Below, piece after piece: positions 44,957 through 54,318 of a DNA stretch of 64,000 nucleotides. The first letter of the stretch is position 1. Every line of letters starts with the position of its first letter. The notes under the pieces are model-generated. The model did no database searches. It was not told the origin of the DNA and was given only the letters and a program-made list of their open reading frames with translations. Location of the stretch: contig NZ_JACHLP010000001.1 in assembly GCF_014204525.1 (NCBI RefSeq), positions 930,001 to 994,000 on the forward strand. The letters run 5' to 3'. Source of the DNA: Roseateles oligotrophus (GTDB taxonomy: Bacteria; Pseudomonadota; Gammaproteobacteria; Burkholderiales; Burkholderiaceae_C). The translations under genes were made by a program, and so were the position numbers.

Positions 44957-46282
44957 TCAAGATTGACAATCAGCGGGGGCGCGGCGCTCCAGCTTCTTTT
45001 CGCCGGCGTATTTGTCCGCCGCCGCCCTGACCATGGGCTTGAGGATTTGCTCATCGGCCTGCAGCCAGTCGGAGCTGAAGTTCCACTTGGCACCATCCCA
45101 GGTATGGACGCGCGCCCAGGTCGAACCCATATGGTCCTGGCAGGAGGTACTGATGGGGCGCAACACACCGGCAAAGCCCAGGGCGTCGAGGCGCTTCTGG
45201 TCCAGGGCCAGGTTCTCCAGGCCCCAGCGCACCTGCTCGGCCGTCATCACCTTGCCCTTGCCGAAGCGCTCCTGCGCGCGGCGCACGGCCTCGATGCCCA
45301 GCATCTGGATGATCAGCCCGCGGGTGTAGAGCACCGAGCCGACCTCGTCCTTGGGGCCTGTGCCCTGGCCCTTCTCGTGCACATGCTTGAGGATGTCCTG
45401 GATCACCTTGGGGCTTTGGCCCGAGGTGTTCAGGGCCAGGGCGTTATAGCCCTTGGCGCCCTCGCCCACGTCCTTGACATCGGGCTCGGCGCCGGCCCAC
45501 CAGACGCCATACATCTTCTCGCGCGGATAGCCGGTGGCCTGGGCCTCCTTCAGCGCGGTGGAGTTCATCACGCCCCAGCCCCACAGCAAGACGAAGTCGG
45601 GCCGCTGCTGGCGCACCTGCAGCCAGGCGGACTTCTGCTCCACGCCGGGCGCGGTGACGGGGATCTTGATCAGCTCGAAGCCATGCATCTTCTGGCGCTC
45701 GTCCAGCAAGGGCATGGGCTCCTTACCGAAGGGCGAGTCGTGGTAGACCAGGGCGATCTTCTTGCCCTTGAGCTTGTCGAAGCCGCCCTCCTTCTTGGCC
45801 AGATGCTGGATCAGCATATCGGCCGCCGTCCAGTAACTGCCCATCAGCGGGAAGTTCCACTTGAACACGCCGCCGTCCTGCGAGGCCGCCAGACCATAGC
45901 CCAGGGTGATCAGCGGGATCTTGTCCTTGATGACCTTGTCGGTCAGCGCGAAGGTGATGCCGGTGGCCTGGGGGTCGAACAGCGAGGCGCCCTTGCCCTT
46001 CAGCCGTTCATAGCATTCCACGCCCTTGTCGGTGGCATAGCCGGTCTCGCATTCCTCGAAAGTCAGCTTGACGCCGTTCACCCCGCCGTCGCGGGCATTG
46101 ATCATCTTGAGGTAGTCCTGCTTGCCATTGGCCCAGGGCGTGCCGTTCGGCGCATAGGGGCCGGTGCGGTAGACCAGCAGAGGGAAGAACTGCTCCTTGG
46201 CCTGCGCCAGGGCCTCGCTCACCAGAGCGCTCAGGCCCAGGGCCGTCAGGGCGCTGGCGATGGCAAATGTCTTCAGCTTCAT
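44957..46282 (-). CDS. branched-chain-type ABC transporter substrate-binding protein
   Basis: Periplasmic binding protein of 441 aa, LivK-like type I fold. Signal peptide MKLKTFAIASALTALGLSA..LA. Strings include LLVYRTGPYAPNGTPWANGK, GVNGVKLTFEECETGYATDK, DPQATGITFALTDKVIKDKI and LVYHDSPFGKEPM. Cys at ECETGYATDKGVECYER may form a disulfide. The ligand is probably an organic acid, given two acyl-CoA ligases in the operon, but this is inferred. Confidence 0.87.
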   Translation of the reverse strand: MKLKTFAIASALTALGLSALVSEALAQAKEQFFPLLVYRTGPYAPNGTPWANGKQDYLKMINARDGGVNGVKLTFEECETGYATDKGVECYERLKGKGASLFDPQATGITFALTDKVIKDKIPLITLGYGLAASQDGGVFKWNFPLMGSYWTAADMLIQHLAKKEGGFDKLKGKKIALVYHDSPFGKEPMPLLDERQKMHGFELIKIPVTAPGVEQKSAWLQVRQQRPDFVLLWGWGVMNSTALKEAQATGYPREKMYGVWWAGAEPDVKDVGEGAKGYNALALNTSGQSPKVIQDILKHVHEKGQGTGPKDEVGSVLYTRGLIIQMLGIEAVRRAQERFGKGKVMTAEQVRWGLENLALDQKRLDALGFAGVLRPISTSCQDHMGSTWARVHTWDGAKWNFSSDWLQADEQILKPMVRAAADKYAGEKKLERRAPADCQS

Positions 46283-46324
46283 GATGCTTGTCTCCTGTGA
46301 GGGTTGTAGGAATCGATCAGATGT

Positions 46325-47389
46325 TCAATGCGGGAAGGGCCAGAGGCGCAGCTTCTCCTTGGCCGTGGACCACAGCCGCGCCAGGCCATGCGGCTCTTTG
46401 ATGAGAAAGAAAATGATCAGGGCGCCGAACACCATCAGCTCCAGATGGGAGGCCGTCTCGGTGCCGATAGGAATGCCCAAGGCCTGCGGCAGCTGATTCA
46501 GCACGATGGGCAGGAAGATGATGAAGGCCGCGCCAAAAAAGCTGCCCATCACCGAACCCAGGCCGCCGATGATGACCATGAAGAGCAGCTGGAAACTGCG
46601 GTCTATGGAGAAGGCCGCCGGCTCCCAGGAGCCCAGATGCACAAAGCCCCACAGCGCGCCGGCCACGCCGACGATGAAGCTGCTGACGGCAAAAGCACTC
46701 AGCTTGGCATAGACCGGGCGGATGCCGATGACGCTGGCGGCCACGTCCATATCGCGCATGGCCATCCACTCGCGGCCGATGGCGCCGCGCACCAGGTTCT
46801 TGGTCAGCAGGGCAAAGAGGCCGACAAAGCTCAGCACAAACAAATACTTCTGCACCGGCGCGTCCAGCGAGACGCCCAGCACATGCAAGTCCGACACCGA
46901 GACATTGCCCGAGGAGGAGTTGTTGGTGAACCATTTGATGCGCAGAAAAGCCCAGTCGCAAAAGAACTGCGCCGCCAGCGTCGCCACCGCCAGGTACAGG
47001 CCCTTGATGCGCAGCGAGGGGATGCCGAACAGCACACCCACCGCGGTGGCGCACAGGCCGCCCAGCAGGATGGAGGCGATCAAGGGCATGCCCTCGATGC
47101 GGACCTGGAAGTTATAGGCCGCGTAAGCCCCGACGGCCATGAAAGCCCCCGTGCCCAGCGAGATCTGGCCGCAATAACCGACCAGCACATTCAGGCCCAG
47201 GGCCGCCAGCGAGAGGATCAGAAAGGGGATCAGGATGGCGCTGAACAGATAGTCCGAGGCCAGCAGCGGCAGCAGCCCAAAGGCCAGCAGCAGCAAGGCC
47301 AGCATGGCGATGCGGTCCTGCCGGATGGCGAAGATCTGGCTGTCGGCGCGGTAAGAGGTTTTGAACTGGCCGTTCTCACGGTAAAGCAT
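46325..47389 (-). CDS. livM: branched-chain-type ABC transporter permease LivM
   Basis: 354 aa with about nine or ten helices. LLLLAFGLLPLLASDYLFSA, LNVLVGYCGQISLGTGAFMA (the conserved GYCGQISLG motif), GIPSLRIKGLYLAVATLAAQ, ATLAAQFF and the EAA-like loop IGREWMAMRDMDVAASVIG. Ends LIKEPHGLARLW. Pairs with LivH. Confidence 0.92.
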   Translation of the reverse strand: MLYRENGQFKTSYRADSQIFAIRQDRIAMLALLLLAFGLLPLLASDYLFSAILIPFLILSLAALGLNVLVGYCGQISLGTGAFMAVGAYAAYNFQVRIEGMPLIASILLGGLCATAVGVLFGIPSLRIKGLYLAVATLAAQFFCDWAFLRIKWFTNNSSSGNVSVSDLHVLGVSLDAPVQKYLFVLSFVGLFALLTKNLVRGAIGREWMAMRDMDVAASVIGIRPVYAKLSAFAVSSFIVGVAGALWGFVHLGSWEPAAFSIDRSFQLLFMVIIGGLGSVMGSFFGAAFIIFLPIVLNQLPQALGIPIGTETASHLELMVFGALIIFFLIKEPHGLARLWSTAKEKLRLWPFPH

Positions 47390-47407
47390 GTATTCCCCTT
47401 AGCAAGT

Positions 47408-48337
47408 TCAGACGCGGTCAATAATCTTCTCGCCGAAAAGCCCTTGCGGCCTAACGAGCAGAAACAGCAGCGCCAGCACATAGGCAAACCAGATCTCGAT
47501 GCCGCCGCCCATCAGCGGGCCCAGATAGACCTCGGAGACCTTCTCGCCCACGCCTATCACCAGGCCGCCAATGATGGCGCCGGGCACCGAGGTCAGGCCG
47601 CCCAGGATCACCACCGGCAAGGCCTTCAGCGCCACCAGGGAGAGCGAGAACTGCACCCCTAACTTGCTGCCCCAGATGACACCCGCCACCAGGGCCACGA
47701 CGCCGGCCACGCTCCAGACGATGATCCAGATGCGCGAGAGCGGGATGCCGATGGACTGGGCCGCCTGGTGGTCGTCGGCCACGGCGCGCAGGGCCCGGCC
47801 GGTGGAAGTTTTCTGGAAGAACAGGGCCAGCAAGACCACCATGGCCGCGGCGATCAGGGCGGCATAAAGGTCTTCCTTATTGACCAGCACGCCGCCCTCG
47901 AAAGCCTTCTCGAACAGAAAGATCGGGTCCTTGGGCATGCCCACATCGATCTTGTAGATGTCCGAGCCGAACAGGGTCTGGCCCAGGCCTTCGAGCAGAT
48001 AGGTCACGCCGATGGTGGCCATCAAGAGCGTGATGCCCTCCTGGTTGACCAGCTTGCCCAGCACCAGCCGCTCCACGCCCCAAGCCACCGCCACCATCAC
48101 CGCGCAGGCGGCGCTAAAGCCCAGCACATTGACCAGCACCGGATGGCTGATGCCCGTCCACAGCGGTATCCATTCGGTGAAGCGCGCCATGGCCAGGGCG
48201 GCAAACAGCACCATGGCGCCCTGCGCGAAATTAAACACCCCGCTGGCCTTGTAGATCAGCACAAAGCCCAGCGCGATCAGGGAGTACAGCATGCCCGTCA
48301 TCAGGCCGCCGAAGATGGTTTCAATCAAAAATCCCAT
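47408..48337 (-). CDS. livH: branched-chain-type ABC transporter permease LivH
   Basis: 309 aa. GMLYSLIALGFVLIYKASGV, NFAQGAMVLFAALAMA and the EAA-like loop STGRALRAVADDHQAAQSIG, plus GGLTSVPGAIIGGLVIGVGE. Ends LVRPQGLFGEKIIDRV, typical of LivH. It lies 10 bp downstream of livG and 18 bp upstream of livM. Confidence 0.93.
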   Translation of the reverse strand: MGFLIETIFGGLMTGMLYSLIALGFVLIYKASGVFNFAQGAMVLFAALAMARFTEWIPLWTGISHPVLVNVLGFSAACAVMVAVAWGVERLVLGKLVNQEGITLLMATIGVTYLLEGLGQTLFGSDIYKIDVGMPKDPIFLFEKAFEGGVLVNKEDLYAALIAAAMVVLLALFFQKTSTGRALRAVADDHQAAQSIGIPLSRIWIIVWSVAGVVALVAGVIWGSKLGVQFSLSLVALKALPVVILGGLTSVPGAIIGGLVIGVGEKVSEVYLGPLMGGGIEIWFAYVLALLFLLVRPQGLFGEKIIDRV

Positions 48338-48347
48338 GGCCAGCCCT

Positions 48348-49133
48348 TTAATGCGTCGTGCCGAGATAGGCGCGGATCACGTCTTCGTTACCCCGCACCT
48401 CATCGGGGGCGCCATCGCCTATCTTCTTGCCGTAGTCCAGCACGACGACCCGGTCCGAGATGTCCATCACCACGCCCATATCGTGTTCGATCAGCACGAT
48501 GGTGGTGCCGAACTCGTCGTTGACGTCGAGGATGAAGCGGCACATATCCTGCTTCTCCTCCACATTCATGCCGGCCATGGGCTCGTCCAGCAGCAGCACC
48601 TGGGGCTCCATGGCCAGGGCGCGGCCCAGGTCCACCCGCTTTTGCAGGCCGTAGGGCAGACGGCCCACGGGGGTCTTGCGATGGGCCTGGATCTCCAGGA
48701 AGTCGATGATGCGTTCGACCTTCTCGCGCTGGGCGCTCTCCTCGCGCTCGGCCGGGCCCCAACGCAAGGCCTGCATCAAAAGGCCGGTCTTCATATGCAG
48801 GCTGCGGCCGGTCATGATGTTGTCCAGCACGCTCATGCCCTTGAACAAGGCCAGGTTCTGGAAGGTGCGGGCCACGCCCATCTCGGCCACCTGGCGTGAG
48901 CTGAGGTGCTTGAAGGTCTTGCCGCGGAAAGCGATAGCACCCTGCTGCGGCTGGTAGACGCCGTTGATGCAGTTGAGCATGGAGCTCTTGCCCGCGCCGT
49001 TGGGGCCGATGATGGCGCGGATCTCATGCTCGCGCACATTGAAGCTGATGTCCGTCAACGCCTTGACGCCACCGAAGCTCAGGCTGATGTTTTTGATGTC
49101 GAGGATGACATCGCCGATCTTTTTGTCAGCCAT
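48348..49133 (-). CDS. livG: branched-chain-type ABC transporter ATP-binding protein LivG
   Basis: 261 aa. Walker A IIGPNGAGKSSMLN, signature-like LPYGLQKRVDLGRALAM, Walker B VLLLDEPMAGMNVEE, H-loop VLIEHDMGVVMDI. Its ATG overlaps the stop of the upstream AMP-ligase by one base (TGATG). Confidence 0.93.
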   Translation of the reverse strand: MADKKIGDVILDIKNISLSFGGVKALTDISFNVREHEIRAIIGPNGAGKSSMLNCINGVYQPQQGAIAFRGKTFKHLSSRQVAEMGVARTFQNLALFKGMSVLDNIMTGRSLHMKTGLLMQALRWGPAEREESAQREKVERIIDFLEIQAHRKTPVGRLPYGLQKRVDLGRALAMEPQVLLLDEPMAGMNVEEKQDMCRFILDVNDEFGTTIVLIEHDMGVVMDISDRVVVLDYGKKIGDGAPDEVRGNEDVIRAYLGTTH

Positions 49134-51103
49134 CAGGCCGCCCTCCTCGTGCTTGCTGGCGCGAATGTCTTGGCATCGCTAATCTTGAGATCCGCTGACA
49201 CCGAGCCCGTCCGGCCGTCCTCGAAACGCACCGCCGTCTCGATGAACTGCGAGCTTTTCCCCTCGTACAGCGCGTCGATCAAGACCGCGTATTTCTCCGC
49301 GATGGCACCACGCCTGACCTTGCGGGTGCGGGTCAGCTCGCCGTCATCGGCGTCCAGCTCCTTGTGCAGGATCAGGAAGCGGCAGATCTGGCTGCCGGCC
49401 AGCAGCTCGTCCTCGGCCAGGTCGGCGTTGACCTGCTCCACGCAGTCGCGGATCAGGGCATAGACCTCGGGCTTTTGCGCCAGATCGGTATAGCCCGCGT
49501 AGGCGATATTGCGCCGCTCGGCCCAGTTGCCCACCGCGTCGAAATCGATATTGATGAAGGCGCAGACCTTCTCGCGCCCGTCGCCAAAGGCCACGGCCTC
49601 CTTGATATGGGCAAAGAACTTGAGCTTGTTCTCCACATATTTGGGCGCGAACATGGCGGCGTCGAAAGCGCCGCCCCGGAGCCGGCCCACGTCCTTGGCA
49701 CGGTCGATGATCTTCAGATGGCCATGCGCGTCGATGAAGCCGGCGTCGCCGGTGTGGTACCAACCCTCCGCCGTCAGCACCTCGGCGGTGGCCGCCTCGT
49801 TCTTGTAATAGCCCCTGAGCAAACCCGGCGACTTGACGAGGATCTCCCCGCTGCCGCTCAACTTGATTTCCACGCCTTCGATGGGCACACCCACCGTGTC
49901 GGCGCGCGCCTCATGGTCCGGCTGCAGGCAGACGAAGACCGCCGTCTCGGTCGAGCCATAAAGCTGCTTGAGATTGATGCCTATGCTGCGGTAGAAGCTG
50001 AACAGATCGGGGCCTATGGCCTCGCCCGCGGTGTAGGCCACCCGCACCCGGCTGAAACCCAGGGTGTTGCGCAGCGGCCCGTAGATGGCCAGGTTCCCTA
50101 ATGCGTATTTCAAGCGGTCCAACAAGCCGACCGGCTTGCCGTCCATCAGCGCCGGGCCGACGCGGCGGGCCAGCTTCATGCAGGCCTGGAACAGCCAGCG
50201 CTTGGGCGCGGAGGCGTCCTCCATGCGAATCATCACGCTGGTCAGCAAGCCCTCGAAGACCCGCGGCGGGGCGAAGTAGTAGGTCGGGCCGATCTCCTTC
50301 AGATCGATGCTGACTGTGCTGCTGGACTCGGGGCAGTTGACCACATAGCCGCAGGCCATCCACTGGGCATAGCTGAAGATGTTCTGGCCTATCCAGGCGG
50401 GCGGCAGATAGGCCAGCACCTCCTCGGCGGACGTCAGCTTGTCAAAGCGCGCACCGGCCTGGGCGCGGTCGATCAGGCTGGCGTGGGTGTGGACCACGCC
50501 CTTGGGATTGCCCGTCGTGCCCGAGGTGAAGAACATCGCCGCCACGTCGCTGGCGCGGCCCTGGGCCACCGCCTCGGCATAAAAGCCCGGATGCAGCTCG
50601 GCATGGGCGCGGCCGGCCGCGCAGAGCTGGTCCAGCGAGGCCAGGCCAGGCTCGGCATAGCTGCGCAGGCCGCGCGGATCGTCGAACCAGATATGGCCCA
50701 GCCGGGGCAGCTGCTCGCGCAGCTCCAGCATCTTGTCGACCTGCTCCTGGTCCTCCACCACCGCAAACGCGATCTCGGCGTTATTGACCGGGAACACAAA
50801 CTCGGCCGCCACGGCGTCCTGATAAAGCGGCACCGGCACGGCCCCCAGGGACTGCGCGGCCAGCATGGCGGCCGACAAGCGCGGCCGGTTCTCGCCCAGC
50901 ACCAGCAGATGGTCGCCACGCCGCAGGCCCGCCTGCGCCAGGCCGTGCGCCAGCTCGCGCACCAGCGCGGCCAGCTGGGCCCAGCTGAGGGTCTGCCAGA
51001 TGCCGTATTCCTTCTCGCGCAGGGCGGCAGCCTCGGGCCGCTGGGCCGCATGGGCCAGCAGAAGGCGCGGGAAGGTTGTCCCCTTGCTTGCTTCGTCGTC
51101 CAC
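49133..51103 (-). CDS. long-chain-type acyl-CoA synthetase (AMP-forming)
   Basis: 656 aa. ATP/AMP motif MFFTSGTTGNPKGVVHTHAS, A5-like QLYGSTETAVFVCLQ, GWYHTGDAGFIDAHGHLKII and DRAKDVGRLRGGAFDAAMFA. It belongs to the FadD15-like group seen beside Liv-type transporters. It starts with GTG preceded by AGGAGA. First gene of the operon that continues through livG, livH, livM, the binding protein, livF, a small gene and the second ligase. The acid activated is unknown. Confidence 0.87.
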   Translation of the reverse strand: MDDEASKGTTFPRLLLAHAAQRPEAAALREKEYGIWQTLSWAQLAALVRELAHGLAQAGLRRGDHLLVLGENRPRLSAAMLAAQSLGAVPVPLYQDAVAAEFVFPVNNAEIAFAVVEDQEQVDKMLELREQLPRLGHIWFDDPRGLRSYAEPGLASLDQLCAAGRAHAELHPGFYAEAVAQGRASDVAAMFFTSGTTGNPKGVVHTHASLIDRAQAGARFDKLTSAEEVLAYLPPAWIGQNIFSYAQWMACGYVVNCPESSSTVSIDLKEIGPTYYFAPPRVFEGLLTSVMIRMEDASAPKRWLFQACMKLARRVGPALMDGKPVGLLDRLKYALGNLAIYGPLRNTLGFSRVRVAYTAGEAIGPDLFSFYRSIGINLKQLYGSTETAVFVCLQPDHEARADTVGVPIEGVEIKLSGSGEILVKSPGLLRGYYKNEAATAEVLTAEGWYHTGDAGFIDAHGHLKIIDRAKDVGRLRGGAFDAAMFAPKYVENKLKFFAHIKEAVAFGDGREKVCAFINIDFDAVGNWAERRNIAYAGYTDLAQKPEVYALIRDCVEQVNADLAEDELLAGSQICRFLILHKELDADDGELTRTRKVRRGAIAEKYAVLIDALYEGKSSQFIETAVRFEDGRTGSVSADLKISDAKTFAPASTRRAA

Positions 51104-51306
51104 CGGAATTGTCTCCTTCTGGCTCGCTGGGCTGGCCGCAAAACGGCAGGCCCGGCGGCTTTGTTGTGCCTGGATAGTAGGCGCGACTTTGACGCTTGCC
51201 TGTCATTACAACGACAATCCTAGGGAGACTCCGGGGCGTGCTTTCCCGGGGGTTTTGCGCCAGCATTTGTAAGCTTCCTGTCACCCTCGGCAAGGAACAC
51301 TGCGGG

Positions 51307-52032
51307 ATGCACTCCGTCGATGTATCAGGTCATGTCGCCCTGCGCCAACGTGCCAGAACCGCCACCACAGCCGAGCTCGCCGCCATCCCCTGGCTGAGTC
51401 TGCTGAGCCCCGAGCAGCGCGAGCGCACGGTGGCCCAATTGGAGGTGGCCGATGCCGAGGTGGGCGAGCGCATCTGTCGCATCGGCCGCAAGGCCAATTT
51501 CTGGTTCGGCGTGATCGACGGCCTGCTGAAGATGAGCAATGACGATTCATCAGGCCAGGCCATCACCTTCACCGGCGTGCCACCGGGCGGCTGGTTCGGC
51601 GAGGGCACCTTGCTCAAGCGCGAGTGCTACCGCTACAACATCCAGGTGCTGCGGCCCAGCATCGTGGCCGGCCTGCCCATCGACAGTTTTCACGAGCTGC
51701 TGGAAAACAGCCTGGCCTTCAACCGCTTCATGCTCAACCAGTTGAACGAGCGCCTGGGCCAGTTCATCGCCGCGCGCGAGATCGACCGCATCAGCGACCC
51801 CGATCTGCGCGTGGCCCGCAATCTGGCCGCCCTCTTCCACCCCCAGCTCTACCCCGGCGTGGGCAGCCTGCTGCGCATCACCCAGCAGGAGCTGGGCTAT
51901 CTGGTGGGCTTGTCGCGCCAGCGCGTCAACCAGGCCCTCAACCGCCTGGCCCGCGATCAGCTGATCAGCATCGAATACGGCGGCCTGCGCGTGCTCAATC
52001 TGGCCGGGTTGCAGAGCTTCCCCAAGGCCTGA
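51307..52032 (+). CDS. Crp/Fnr family transcriptional regulator
   Basis: 241 aa. N-terminal cyclic-nucleotide-binding-like beta roll (LSPEQRERTVAQLEVADAEV, FTGVPPGGWFGEGTLLKRE) and a C-terminal winged helix with HTH ITQQELGYLVGLSRQRVNQA. There is no Fnr-type cysteine cluster. ATG 51307 with AAGGAA upstream; an earlier open frame is not conserved. It is divergent from the acyl-CoA synthetase/liv operon, 203 bp apart, and is a likely regulator of it. Confidence 0.85.
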   Translation: MHSVDVSGHVALRQRARTATTAELAAIPWLSLLSPEQRERTVAQLEVADAEVGERICRIGRKANFWFGVIDGLLKMSNDDSSGQAITFTGVPPGGWFGEGTLLKRECYRYNIQVLRPSIVAGLPIDSFHELLENSLAFNRFMLNQLNERLGQFIAAREIDRISDPDLRVARNLAALFHPQLYPGVGSLLRITQQELGYLVGLSRQRVNQALNRLARDQLISIEYGGLRVLNLAGLQSFPKA

Positions 52033-52061
52033 GCCCAGAGGAAGCGCTGCCGGGCGCAGGC

Positions 52062-53435
52062 TCAGGACGGCAAGGCGTTCTTGTAGACCTTGCCATCCTT
52101 CATGATCACCAAGAAGTTCTTGGCCGGGTTGGCGATCAACTGGATGTTCTCGAGCGGGTTGCCGTCCACCAGCAGCAGATCGGCCAGGGCGCCCTCCGCC
52201 ACCACGCCCAGGCGGCCGCGATAGGGGCTGCGCGCGCCGGCCAGGGCCAGCAACTCGGCGTTCACCGAGGTGCCCATCTTCAAGACCTCCACCGGGCTGA
52301 ACCAGCGCGTCATCTTGGCCAGTTGCTCGCCCTGGGTGGCGGCCACGGCGGCGTCGAACAAGGTGTCGGTGCCCCAGGCCGTCTTGATCTTGTACTTGCG
52401 CGCCAGGGCGTAGGCGGTGTCGGTGCCGCTGAACATCTCCAACTGCTTCAGGCGGTTGGCGGAACCCTCGGGAAAGGGCGAGGGATGGTCATCGACAAAA
52501 GGCTGCAAGCTCCACCAGATGCCCTTCTCGGCCATCAGCTTGGCGGTGGCGTCGTCCAGCAACTGGCCATGGTCGATGCAGCGCACGCCGGCCTCGATGG
52601 CCTGGCGCACCGCCCGCGGCGTGTAGGCATGGACGGTCACATAAGTGCCCCAATTCTCGGCCGCCTCGACGGCGGCCCGCAGCTCGGGCACGGTGTACTG
52701 GGTCACGTCCAGCGGGTCGTAGTTGGAGGACACACCGCCGCCGGCCATCAGCTTGAGCTGGGAGGCGCCCAGGGCCAGCAGCTCGCGGCTGCGCTGGCGC
52801 ACGGTGTCAGCGTTGTCGGCGATGACGGCGGCGCCCACACGCTCGCTGAAGCTGTACTCGCCGGGCCGCACGGGTAATTCATTAGGCAGGCGGAAGTCGC
52901 CATGGCCGCCGGTCTGCGAGATGAAGGCACCGGAGGGGAAGATGCGCGGCCCATTGACCAAGCCCATATCGATGCCACGCTTGAGGCCGAACACCGGCCC
53001 GCCCAGGTCGCGGATGGTGGTGAAGCCGCGCATCAAGGTATCGTTGGCCGCCTTCACCGCCGCCACATTGACGAAGCCCACATCGCTGGTGAGGATGACC
53101 AGCTGCGGCACGGTGGCAAACATGATGTGGGTGTGGGCGTCGATCAGGCCCGGCATCAGGGTGCGGCCCTCGCCTTGCACCCGGCTCACCTCGGCGCCGG
53201 CCGGCACCGAGATGGGCGCGCTGGAAATCGTCTTCACCACATTGCCCATCACCAGCACATTGGCCGGGGCGGAGAGCTTGTCGGCCGTACCATTGAAAAC
53301 CCGCACGTTTTCAAACAACACGCCGCTGAGCTTGGGCGTCATGGCGCTGGGCGTCTGGGCCTGCACCAAACCCTGTGTTGCCACGGCAGCCAGCACCAGC
53401 AAGGCACTCAGAATTTTTCTACGCTTGTTCTGCAT
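52062..53435 (-). CDS. exported amidohydrolase (imidazolonepropionase/prolidase-like)
   Basis: 457 aa. Signal peptide MQNKRRKILSALLVLAAVAT to about VQAQT. Metal site strings: LMPGLIDAHTHIMFAT, the bridging-Lys region LKLMAGGGVSS, VTVHAYTPRA, CIDHGQLLD and AWGTDTLFD. Matches the metal-dependent hydrolases that include Xaa-Pro carboxypeptidases of the amidohydrolase superfamily. A second in-frame Met three codons earlier (53444) is possible; GGGGA eight bases before 53435 favours that one. Confidence 0.83.
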   Translation of the reverse strand: MQNKRRKILSALLVLAAVATQGLVQAQTPSAMTPKLSGVLFENVRVFNGTADKLSAPANVLVMGNVVKTISSAPISVPAGAEVSRVQGEGRTLMPGLIDAHTHIMFATVPQLVILTSDVGFVNVAAVKAANDTLMRGFTTIRDLGGPVFGLKRGIDMGLVNGPRIFPSGAFISQTGGHGDFRLPNELPVRPGEYSFSERVGAAVIADNADTVRQRSRELLALGASQLKLMAGGGVSSNYDPLDVTQYTVPELRAAVEAAENWGTYVTVHAYTPRAVRQAIEAGVRCIDHGQLLDDATAKLMAEKGIWWSLQPFVDDHPSPFPEGSANRLKQLEMFSGTDTAYALARKYKIKTAWGTDTLFDAAVAATQGEQLAKMTRWFSPVEVLKMGTSVNAELLALAGARSPYRGRLGVVAEGALADLLLVDGNPLENIQLIANPAKNFLVIMKDGKVYKNALPS

Positions 53436-53519
53436 TCGAAACATCCCCGGTTCGAGATGGCGGAAGACCATCTTCGCCGCCGATTCTGCGCCAGAACCGA
53501 CGTCGGCCCGATGTCAAAA

Positions 53520-54107
53520 TTACGCGCCGAAAGGCGTCGGCATGGGCAGGGTGTGCGGGGTGTTGGCGTAATGCCTGGCCCCCATCTCGTAGAGCAGGCT
53601 GGGCGCCTGGCCGGGCACATCGGCGAGCGAGCCCTTGAGCCGCATGCCGATGCGCTCCAGCGTCTTGCGCGAAGGCATATTGGCCGGCCGCACCACGGCC
53701 AGCACGGCCGGGGCATGGAGCTGCTCGAAAGCCAGGGCCAGCGCGGCCAGGGCCATCTCCGAGGCATAGCCCTGGCCCCAGGCCTGGGGGCGGAAGCGGA
53801 AGTACAGATTCAAGCCCGTCTGCCCCTCGATGGGCTTGGCCATGATGCCGCCAAAGCCCAGCAATTGCTCGGGCTGCTGCCGCGCCGCAATCGCCCAGTA
53901 ACCATAGCCCTGCGCCCGCCAATGCGCGAGCCAGCCCTGCAGCAAGACCTCGGCCTCCTGGACGGAACGCATGGGGCCGCCGGGGTTGAAGCGGTTGGTG
54001 ATGGGATCGGCATGGATCTCGAAGATCGCGGCCAGATCGGCTGCGGCCGGCTCGCGCAGCAGTAAACGGCTCGTCTCTATCGCCGCCAAAGGCGTCTGCA
54101 AGGTCAT
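53520..54107 (-). CDS. GNAT acetyltransferase, RimJ/RimL-like
   Basis: 195 aa. TSRLLLREPAAADLAAIFEI, LGFGGIMAKP, the acetyl-CoA motif A RPQAWGQGYASEMALAALAL and NMPSRKTLERIGMRLKG are typical of ribosomal-protein-style acetyltransferases. The target is unknown. ATG 54107 is chosen over an upstream GTG. Confidence 0.82.
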   Translation of the reverse strand: MTLQTPLAAIETSRLLLREPAAADLAAIFEIHADPITNRFNPGGPMRSVQEAEVLLQGWLAHWRAQGYGYWAIAARQQPEQLLGFGGIMAKPIEGQTGLNLYFRFRPQAWGQGYASEMALAALALAFEQLHAPAVLAVVRPANMPSRKTLERIGMRLKGSLADVPGQAPSLLYEMGARHYANTPHTLPMPTPFGA

Positions 54108-54273
54108 GGCTTCCGGCTCCACAAAGATGACGAACTGGTGAAAACCCTGATTTTGACCCCTAAAACAGGACCGGAAGCGAGAGGCCCCTCAATCAAAGGA
54201 TGTCTGCGAGAAATCTTGAACGCCGGCCCGCCCGGCCTCCCGAGAAGCTTTCTGGCCGCCGCGCCCTGCCATA

Positions 54274-54293
54274 TACTGTACAAATACACAGTA
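54274..54293 (+). promoter_or_regulatory. LexA (SOS) box upstream of imuA
   Basis: TACTGTACAAATACACAGTA, with CTGT-N8-ACAG symmetry, matches the classical SOS box. It ends 25 bp before the imuA start, so LexA would repress the whole imuA-imuB-dnaE2 cassette until DNA damage. Confidence 0.9.
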
Positions 54294-54318
54294 TTCCGCT
54301 CGTCAAGCCCCTTTCCCC

